Origin: Microvirga lupini
Lineage (GTDB): Bacteria; Pseudomonadota; Alphaproteobacteria; Rhizobiales; Beijerinckiaceae
Assembly (NCBI RefSeq): GCF_014191055.1
Contig: NZ_JACHWB010000002.1
Span: forward strand, 62,001-126,000
Direction: 5' to 3'
DNA: 64,000 nucleotides
Below the pieces are notes generated by a model. The model saw only the letters and a program-made list of their open reading frames with translations. It did not search any database and was not told the DNA's origin. Position numbers and translations under genes: made by a program. Numbering within the stretch: position 1 is the first letter of the stretch; every line of letters starts with the position of its first letter. Of this stretch, positions 58,538 through 64,000 are shown one piece after another.

Positions 58538-60202
58538 ATGACCCGCATCGACAACGCCCGCGTGATCCGCGCCCCCCATGGTACCGACCTGTCGGCCAAG
58601 AGCTGGCTGACCGAGGCGCCCCTGCGCATGCTGATGAACAACCTCGATCCGATGGTCGCCGAGAAGCCCGGTGAGCTCGTGGTCTATGGCGGTATCGGCC
58701 GCGCCGCGCGCGACTGGGACAGCTTCGACCGCATCGTAGCGGCCCTGAAGAACCTCAATGAGGACGAGACGCTGCTCGTGCAGTCGGGCAAGCCCGTCGG
58801 CGTGTTCCGCACCCACGCCGATGCGCCGCGCGTGCTGATCGCCAATTCCAATCTCGTGCCGCATTGGGCCACTTGGGACAAGTTCCACGAGCTCGACCGC
58901 AAGGGGCTCATGATGTACGGCCAGATGACGGCCGGCTCCTGGATCTATATTGGCACCCAGGGCATCGTGCAGGGCACCTACGAGACCTTCGTGGAGGTGG
59001 GCCGCCAGCACTATAACGGTGATCTCTCCGGCCGCTGGATCCTCACCGGTGGCCTTGGCGGCATGGGCGGCGCGCAACCGCTCGCCGCGACGATGGCGGG
59101 AGCCTCGTGTTTGGCAGTCGAGTGCCAGCCGAGCCGCATCGAGATGCGCCTGCGCACGGGCTATGTGGACCAGCGCGCCGACACGCTCGACGAAGCGCTT
59201 GCCATCATCGAGCAGTCCTGCCGCGACAGGAAGCCCGTGTCCGTTGGACTTCTCGGCAACGCCGCAGAGATCTTCCCTGAGATCTACCGGCGCGGCATCC
59301 GTCCTGACGCTGTGACGGACCAGACCTCGGCGCATGATCCGATCAACGGCTACCTGCCGAAGGGCTGGACGCTCGCCGAGTGGGAAGCCAAGCGCGAGAC
59401 CGATCCCAAGGCCGTCGAGCATGCCGCCAAGCAATCCATGGCCGAACACGTTCGCGCCATGCTGGATTTCTACAAGGCCGGCGTGCCGACCCTCGATTAC
59501 GGCAACAACATCCGCCAGATGGCGAAAGAAGAAGGCGTCGACAACGCCTTCGACTTCCCGGGCTTCGTACCGGCCTATATCCGCCCCCTCTTCTGCCGCG
59601 GCATCGGGCCGTTCCGCTGGTGCGCGCTCTCGGGCGACCCGGAGGACATCTACAAGACCGACGCCAAGGTGAAGGAGCTGCTGCCCGACAACAAGCACCT
59701 GCACAACTGGCTCGACATGGCCAAGGAACGCATCAAATTCCAGGGCCTGCCCGCGCGTATCTGCTGGGTTGGCCTCGGCGACCGTCACCGCCTTGGTCTC
59801 GCCTTCAACGAGATGGTGGCCAAGGGCGAATTGAAGGCGCCGATCGTGATCGGCCGCGACCACCTCGATTCCGGGTCGGTCGCTAGCCCGAACCGCGAGA
59901 CGGAGGCCATGAAGGACGGCTCGGACGCCGTCTCCGACTGGCCGCTGCTGAATGCGCTGCTCAACTGCGCGTCGGGCGCCACCTGGGTGTCGCTGCACCA
60001 TGGCGGCGGCGTGGGTATGGGCTTCTCGCAGCATTCCGGCATGGTGATCGTCTGCGACGGCACGACGGAAGCGGCCAAGCGCGTCGAGCGCGTGCTCTGG
60101 AACGATCCGGCGACCGGCGTGATGCGCCATGCGGATGCGGGCTACGACATCGCCATCGATTGTGCCCGCGAGCACGGCCTCAACCTGCCGAGCCTGCGCT
60201 GA
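58538..60202 (+). CDS. hutU: Urocanate hydratase HutU
   Basis: A 554-residue NAD-dependent enzyme converting urocanate to imidazolonepropionate. The NAD-binding segment [13 protein letters not shown] is seen near 180. Further conserved blocks are [19 protein letters not shown] and SGGG-like [15 protein letters not shown] near the end. The frame is open further upstream inside hutG, but GAGGA before ATG 58538 and the family start (RVIRAPHGT) fix the start. Confidence 0.96.
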   Translation: MTRIDNARVIRAPHGTDLSAKSWLTEAPLRMLMNNLDPMVAEKPGELVVYGGIGRAARDWDSFDRIVAALKNLNEDETLLVQSGKPVGVFRTHADAPRVLIANSNLVPHWATWDKFHELDRKGLMMYGQMTAGSWIYIGTQGIVQGTYETFVEVGRQHYNGDLSGRWILTGGLGGMGGAQPLAATMAGASCLAVECQPSRIEMRLRTGYVDQRADTLDEALAIIEQSCRDRKPVSVGLLGNAAEIFPEIYRRGIRPDAVTDQTSAHDPINGYLPKGWTLAEWEAKRETDPKAVEHAAKQSMAEHVRAMLDFYKAGVPTLDYGNNIRQMAKEEGVDNAFDFPGFVPAYIRPLFCRGIGPFRWCALSGDPEDIYKTDAKVKELLPDNKHLHNWLDMAKERIKFQGLPARICWVGLGDRHRLGLAFNEMVAKGELKAPIVIGRDHLDSGSVASPNRETEAMKDGSDAVSDWPLLNALLNCASGATWVSLHHGGGVGMGFSQHSGMVIVCDGTTEAAKRVERVLWNDPATGVMRHADAGYDIAIDCAREHGLNLPSLR

Positions 60203-60783
60203 TGATGGCGAGCGTCATCCGCAACGAGGATCTCGTTCGCGTTCCCTGGAAGAATGGTGGCGGCACGACCGCGGAGGTCGCCGCCTTTCCCGAAGGCTCC
60301 GGATTCGACACGTTCGGATGGCGCATCAGCATGGCGGATGTCGCCTCCGACGGGCCGTTCTCGCTCTTTCCGGGGATCGACCGCACGCTGATCGTGGTCG
60401 AAGGCAACGGCATCGAACTCGATGTGGAGGGCATCGCCTATCGGCTCGACAAGGCTTCCCCCAAGCTCTCCTTCTCCGGCGACGACATCACGACCGGCCG
60501 GCTCCTCGGAGGACCGATCCGCGACCTCAACGTCATGACCCGGCGTGGGCAGTTCCACCACCGGACGCGGTTCGTGGAATCCGGCGTGGCGCTGCTGGCC
60601 GAGGGAACCGACGTGGCGTTCCTCGTCGCCCTGGACGGCTCGTTCGACGTGACCCTCGATTCGACGATCCATTCGCTTCAGGTGCTCGACACGCTGATGC
60701 TGGAGGCAACACAGGATCTCGTCCTGCTCTCCGGCACAGGCCGGGCGATCCTCGTCGAGATCGCGCCCGAAGCGCCGGCATAG
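60202..60783 (+). CDS. hutD: HutD family protein
   Basis: A 193-residue cupin-like protein. HutD is a hut-linked protein that in Pseudomonas limits excessive expression of the hut operon, possibly by binding formylglutamate; the mechanism is not settled. The start (RVPWKNGGGTTAEV) and SFDTFGWRISMADV are diagnostic. The ATG overlaps the hutU stop by one base (TGATG). It closes the first hut transcription unit. Confidence 0.9.
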   Translation: MMASVIRNEDLVRVPWKNGGGTTAEVAAFPEGSGFDTFGWRISMADVASDGPFSLFPGIDRTLIVVEGNGIELDVEGIAYRLDKASPKLSFSGDDITTGRLLGGPIRDLNVMTRRGQFHHRTRFVESGVALLAEGTDVAFLVALDGSFDVTLDSTIHSLQVLDTLMLEATQDLVLLSGTGRAILVEIAPEAPA

Positions 60784-60829
60784 CAGATCAATTTTCGGCT
60801 TATGGTGCCCAAAACAGGAGCAAGATGAA

Positions 60830-60841
60830 ATGTCTATACAT
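60830..60841. promoter_or_regulatory. HutC-type operator before the ABC transporter
   Basis: ATGTCTATACAT is the exact reverse complement of the operator at 54910 (12 of 12 bases). It lies 125 bases upstream of the ABC binding-protein gene, in the 182-base gap after hutD. A second promoter under HutC control is therefore likely. Confidence 0.72.
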
Positions 60842-60965
60842 TTGACATTGCCGCTCCGGCATGGTGCCATTCGCGCACTCATAGAAGAACGCCGCCCGAG
60901 AGATGAAACCTTCCAGGGGAACGGTCGGCAGAACGAGTCAGGGAACTGAAAGAACGGAGGCTGCA

Positions 60966-61907
60966 ATGAAGGCTTTATTGGGTGGTTTGGCCGTGTTGGC
61001 GCTGGCGGCAGGGTCCGCCTCGGCGCAGGAGACGAAGGTGGCTGTCGGCATCTCGGGCTGGACGGGCTTTGCGCCCCTGACGCTCGCGAAGGAAGCAGGC
61101 ATCTTCAAGAAGAACGGCCTCGACGTGACGATCAAGAAGGTGCCGCAGGCCAGCCGCCACCTCGCCATCCAGTCCGGCGACATCCAATGCGCCGCCACCA
61201 CGGTGGAGACCTGGATTGTCTGGAACGCCAACGGCGTGCCCACCAAGCAGATCTTCCAGCTCGACAAGAGCTTCGGCGCCGACGGCATGGTCGTGCGCAA
61301 TGACGTGGGCTCGATCAAGGACATCAAGGGCAAGCAGGTGGCGGCCTCCGCGCCCGGCACGTCGCCCTACTTCGTGCTCTCCTGGATGCTGAAGAAGAAC
61401 GGCCTCTCGGTGAAGGACGTGACCGTGGTCAACATGGAGCCGGGCCCTGCTGCCCAAGCCTTCATCGCCGGGCAGAACGATGCGGCCATGACCTACGAGC
61501 CTTACCTCTCGTCCGTGCGCGCTGCGCCGCAATCCGGCAAGATCATTGCAACAACCCTCGACTATCCGGCCGTGATGGACACCTTTGGCTGCACGCCGAA
61601 ATTCCTCACCGACAACCCGAAGGCCGCCAAGGCCCTCGCCGACAGCTATTTCGAGGCCCTCGACATGATCGCCAAGGATCAGGCCAAGGCCTACGAGATC
61701 ATGGGCGCGGACGTGAAGCAGACGGGCGAGGCTTTCGGCAAGTCGGCTCAGTTCCTGCGCTGGCAGGACCGCGAGGCGAACAAGAAGTTCTTCGCGGGCG
61801 AGTTCAAGACCTTCTCGGCCGAAGCCGCCGACCTGCTGCTCGAGACCGGCATCATCAAGCAGAAGCCGGATATGGAAGCGCTGGCCGACACCAGCTTCAT
61901 CCAGTAA
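60966..61907 (+). CDS. ABC transporter binding protein, NitT/TauT type, hut-linked
   Basis: A 313-residue periplasmic binding protein with signal peptide MKALLGGLAVLALAAGSASA. The mature part starts VAVGISGWTGFAPLTLAKEA, the pattern of NMT1/THI5-like proteins, with QASRHLAIQSGDIQCAATTV and the phosphate-like site PGTSPYFVLSW. GGAGG lies before the ATG. Placed between hut operator and hut genes, its ligand is probably histidine, urocanate or another imidazole compound; that is inference. Most family members bind sulfonates, nitrate or thiamine precursors. Confidence 0.88.
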   Translation: MKALLGGLAVLALAAGSASAQETKVAVGISGWTGFAPLTLAKEAGIFKKNGLDVTIKKVPQASRHLAIQSGDIQCAATTVETWIVWNANGVPTKQIFQLDKSFGADGMVVRNDVGSIKDIKGKQVAASAPGTSPYFVLSWMLKKNGLSVKDVTVVNMEPGPAAQAFIAGQNDAAMTYEPYLSSVRAAPQSGKIIATTLDYPAVMDTFGCTPKFLTDNPKAAKALADSYFEALDMIAKDQAKAYEIMGADVKQTGEAFGKSAQFLRWQDREANKKFFAGEFKTFSAEAADLLLETGIIKQKPDMEALADTSFIQ

Positions 61908-62007
61908 CGCATTCTTGCGAAGGCGGTCCGATTCCATGCGGGCCGCCTGATCATTGTGTCATCCTGGCGGTCCGAGCATGTGCTGCGGACCGCAGAGCGG
62001 ATCCCCT

Positions 62008-62784
62008 ATGCCTCGTCCTCTCGAACCCGTCAGCCAGGGCGCGCGCGTCACGCTCGGCATCTCCTTCTTCGTCCTCTTCGTGGCGGCCTGGGCCTTCGCG
62101 ACCCTGGGCGGCTTCGTGTCGCGCACGTTCCTCGCCGATCCGATCACCATGCTGCAGGACGGCTGGCTGCTGCTCACGCGCTTCGGGTTCCTGGGCGACA
62201 TCGGCATCACGGTCTGGCGCGTGGTCGGCGGTTTCGTGCTCGCCGCAGCCATCGCGGTGCCGCTCGGCATCATGATGGGCGCCTACAAATCCTTCGAGGC
62301 GTTCCTCGAACCCTTCGTGTCCTTCGCCCGCTACCTGCCTGCCTCGGCCTTCGTGCCGCTTCTCATTCTCTGGGCCGGCATCGGCGAGATGCAGAAGCTG
62401 CTCGTCATCTTCATCGGCTCGGTGTTTCAGATCATCCTCATGGTGGCGGTGGCTGTAGGCAACACGCGGCGCGATCTCGTGGAGGCTGCGTACACCCTGG
62501 GCTCCAGCGACCAGGGCGTGGTGAAGCGCGTGCTCATCCCGGCGAATGCGCCGGAGATCGCCGAGATCCTGCGTCTCGTGCTCGGCTGGGCCTGGACCTA
62601 TGTGATCGTGGCCGAGCTCATCGGCTCCTCGTCGGGCATCGGGCACATGATCATCGACAGCCAGGCGCTTCTCGCCACAGGGCAGATGATCTTCGGCATC
62701 ATCATCATCGGCATCATCGGGTTGATCTCCGACTTCCTGTTCAAGGCCGTCAACCGAACCCTCTTCCCGTGGAGGCTCGCATGA
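62008..62784 (+). CDS. ABC transporter permease, NitT/TauT (SsuC) type
   Basis: A 258-residue inner-membrane permease with about six helices. The EAA-like loop lies around DLVEAAYTLGSSDQGVVKRVL. ATG 62008 begins MPRPLEPVSQ; a longer frame from 61954 has no conservation. The next gene's ATG overlaps its stop (ATGA). Confidence 0.88.
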   Translation: MPRPLEPVSQGARVTLGISFFVLFVAAWAFATLGGFVSRTFLADPITMLQDGWLLLTRFGFLGDIGITVWRVVGGFVLAAAIAVPLGIMMGAYKSFEAFLEPFVSFARYLPASAFVPLLILWAGIGEMQKLLVIFIGSVFQIILMVAVAVGNTRRDLVEAAYTLGSSDQGVVKRVLIPANAPEIAEILRLVLGWAWTYVIVAELIGSSSGIGHMIIDSQALLATGQMIFGIIIIGIIGLISDFLFKAVNRTLFPWRLA

Positions 62785-63572
62785 GCAACACGATCCTCCA
62801 GATCGACAACGTCTCGCGCGTGTTCCCCGGCGTGCGCGGCGGCGCGCCCGTGCGGGCGCTCGAGCCCACGAACCTGCAGGTGGGGCAGAACGACTTCATC
62901 ACCATTCTGGGCCCGTCCGGCTGCGGAAAGTCGACGCTCCTGCGCATCGTTGCGGGTCTCGACCGGCCGAGCAACGGGCGCGTGCTGCTCAACGGGCGCG
63001 AGATCAAGGGTCCCGGTGCCGATCGGGGCATGGTGTTCCAGTCCTACACCCTGTTCCCGTGGCTGACGATTGCCGAGAACATCGCCTATGGCCTGCGCGA
63101 GAAGGGCGTGCCGAAAGCGCAGCGCCAGGAGATCGTCGCCTCCTATACCGAAAAAGTGGGCCTGCGCGGCTTCGAGAACCATTATCCCAAGCAGCTCTCC
63201 GGCGGCATGCAGCAGCGCACCGCCATCGCCCGTGCGCTCGCCAACGATCCGGAGATCCTGCTGCTCGACGAGCCCTTCGGCGCCCTCGACAACCAGACCC
63301 GTGGCCTGATGCAGGAACTGCTGCTCGGCATCTGGGAGCGGGAGCGCAAGACGGTGCTCTTCGTCACCCACGACATCGAGGAAGCGATCTTCCTCGCCTC
63401 CCGGGTCATCGTCATGTCGGCCCGCCCCGGTCGCATCAAAGCCGATATCCCAGTCGACCTGCCCCATCCGCGCCACTACCGGATGAAGACCACGCCGGAA
63501 TTCTCTGCACTGAAGGCACAGCTGACGGAAGAGATCCGCGTCGAGGCCATGCAGGCGGAAGGCGTCCACTGA
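62781..63572 (+). CDS. ABC transporter ATPase, NitT/TauT (SsuB) type
   Basis: A 263-residue ATPase powering the permease at 62008. Walker A is GPSGCGKST (44-52), the signature LSGGMQQR and Walker B LLLLDEPFGALD follow. The ATG overlaps the permease stop. It ends the transporter operon; a hairpin at 63632-63667 lies after it. Confidence 0.93.
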   Translation: MSNTILQIDNVSRVFPGVRGGAPVRALEPTNLQVGQNDFITILGPSGCGKSTLLRIVAGLDRPSNGRVLLNGREIKGPGADRGMVFQSYTLFPWLTIAENIAYGLREKGVPKAQRQEIVASYTEKVGLRGFENHYPKQLSGGMQQRTAIARALANDPEILLLDEPFGALDNQTRGLMQELLLGIWERERKTVLFVTHDIEEAIFLASRVIVMSARPGRIKADIPVDLPHPRHYRMKTTPEFSALKAQLTEEIRVEAMQAEGVH

Positions 63573-63631
63573 TATTGTTTGCGGGCGCGACGCGCTTCCG
63601 AGATATCCCTTCCGGATGAATTGACCCGGTG

Positions 63632-63667
63632 CCCCCGTTCAAGAGACGCTTCGTGTCTCTGAGCGGG
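63632..63667. terminator. Hairpin in the leader of the last gene
   Basis: CCCCG (63632) and CGGGG (63663) enclose AGAGAC-GCTTCGT-GTCTCT, a two-part stem. It lies 60 bases after the transporter ATPase and just before the next gene. It may end the transporter transcript or form a leader structure that covers the ribosome binding region. Confidence 0.45.
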
Positions 63668-63673
63668 GAAGGC

Positions 63674-64000
63674 ATGATGCTCAAGCGCCTGTTAGCCGGA
63701 TCCATCTTCATCGCGAGCCTGTCGCCCGCCATGGCCGATATCATGATCGACCAGGCCATGATCACGGGTGGGGAGTTGCGTGTTGTCGGACGATTGAGCA
63801 AACCGCGACAGGCACCGATCACGCTCGACGAGAAGCATCAGACGAGAACGGATGCCAACGGACGCTTCACCTTCCGTCTCGCCTATCATCCCGCCACCTG
63901 CATCGTGAATCTCCAAGCTGAGGACGAGCAGCGTCAGGTGGTGATCGGCTTCTGCGGCCAGAGAGGCCCTGCGGCTGCGGCTGCAGCCATTCCTCCCGCC
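63674..64000 (+). CDS. Secreted protein of unknown function, cut by window end
   Basis: At least 109 residues are visible and the frame continues past the window edge without a stop. The signal peptide (MMLKRLLAGSIFIASLSPAMA) is followed by a small beta-domain-like sequence (GELRVVGRLSKPRQAPITLD, then TDANGRFTFRLAYHPATCIV) similar in plan to carboxypeptidase-regulatory-like folds. The end visible is Ala-rich. No family was recognised. GGGGAAGG precedes the double ATG. Confidence 0.65.
   Translation, partial: MMLKRLLAGSIFIASLSPAMADIMIDQAMITGGELRVVGRLSKPRQAPITLDEKHQTRTDANGRFTFRLAYHPATCIVNLQAEDEQRQVVIGFCGQRGPAAAAAAIPPA

Noticed and set aside
58502-60175. 557-codon minus-strand open frame opposite hutU
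   Set aside because: Antisense to a certain hutU; composition is that of a shadow frame.
61954-62007. Longer N-terminus for the NitT-type permease
   Set aside because: The extra residues are Cys/Pro/Gly-rich and unlike the family; ATG 62008 gives the normal length.

Overview
The window is a high-GC chromosomal segment of an alphaproteobacterium. The style of the genes (five-step hut pathway, HmrR/CueR-type copper control, TRAP/Dpp/Liv/NitT-type solute-binding proteins, long-form PurC, LolA with a proline-rich insert, DUF559 and palindromic repeats) suggests a soil- or plant-associated Hyphomicrobiales, perhaps near Microvirga or Methylobacteriaceae. The genus is an inference; no rRNA is present.

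Layout. 0.2-8.7 kb: a peptide/opine-type ABC transporter (fused double ATPase, binding protein, two permeases) whose genes are interspersed with an aldehyde dehydrogenase, a short-chain dehydrogenase, a convergent DUF2218 gene and a DUF559 endonuclease-like gene with a palindromic repeat. 8.8-16.5 kb: flavin monooxygenase, orphan TRAP binding protein, two secreted unknowns, an S66 carboxypeptidase, groEL-groES and a short PhnA-like gene. 16.5-26.8 kb: slyX, trhO, an amidase, a Crp/Fnr regulator, a Liv-type binding protein next to a SolA/sarcosine oxidase-like flavoenzyme, an RTX calcium-binding protein, a YidB-like protein and several small unknowns. 26.94-28.74 kb: tRNA-Ser(GCU) followed by a 1.7-kb insertion bounded by a 26-bp direct repeat of the tRNA 3' end, carrying four small phage-like genes but no integrase. 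29.5-45.8 kb: housekeeping and stress genes (RidA, glycosyltransferase, beta-class-like GST, EEP hydrolase, copA-cueR, phosphatase, L,D-transpeptidase, EAL protein, tyrS, purC, lolA-like, doxX, galE). 46.2-49.4 kb: a 1048-residue secreted protein with an AlgE-like mannuronan C5-epimerase module and RTX repeats. 49.5-52.1 kb: a cystathionine beta-synthase/cystathionine gamma-synthase-lyase pair. 52.7-63.6 kb: a full histidine utilisation cluster (hutC, hutF divergent from hutI-H-G-U-D) plus a NitT/TauT-type ABC transporter. The same 12-bp operator-like sequence lies in the hutF/hutI promoter and before the transporter. The window ends inside a secreted unknown.

Things that stand out: the integrase-less tRNA-Ser element with repeated integrase-arm-like motifs at both ends; an epimerase-like enzyme in which the conserved DPHE motif reads NPHE; three 104-bp copies of a cloverleaf-like palindromic element; a DUF559 gene whose 3' end is built from one arm of a palindromic repeat inside a transporter operon; and a shared HutC-type operator that ties the downstream transporter to histidine catabolism. 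All assignments were made by reading sequence; no database search or structure prediction was run.
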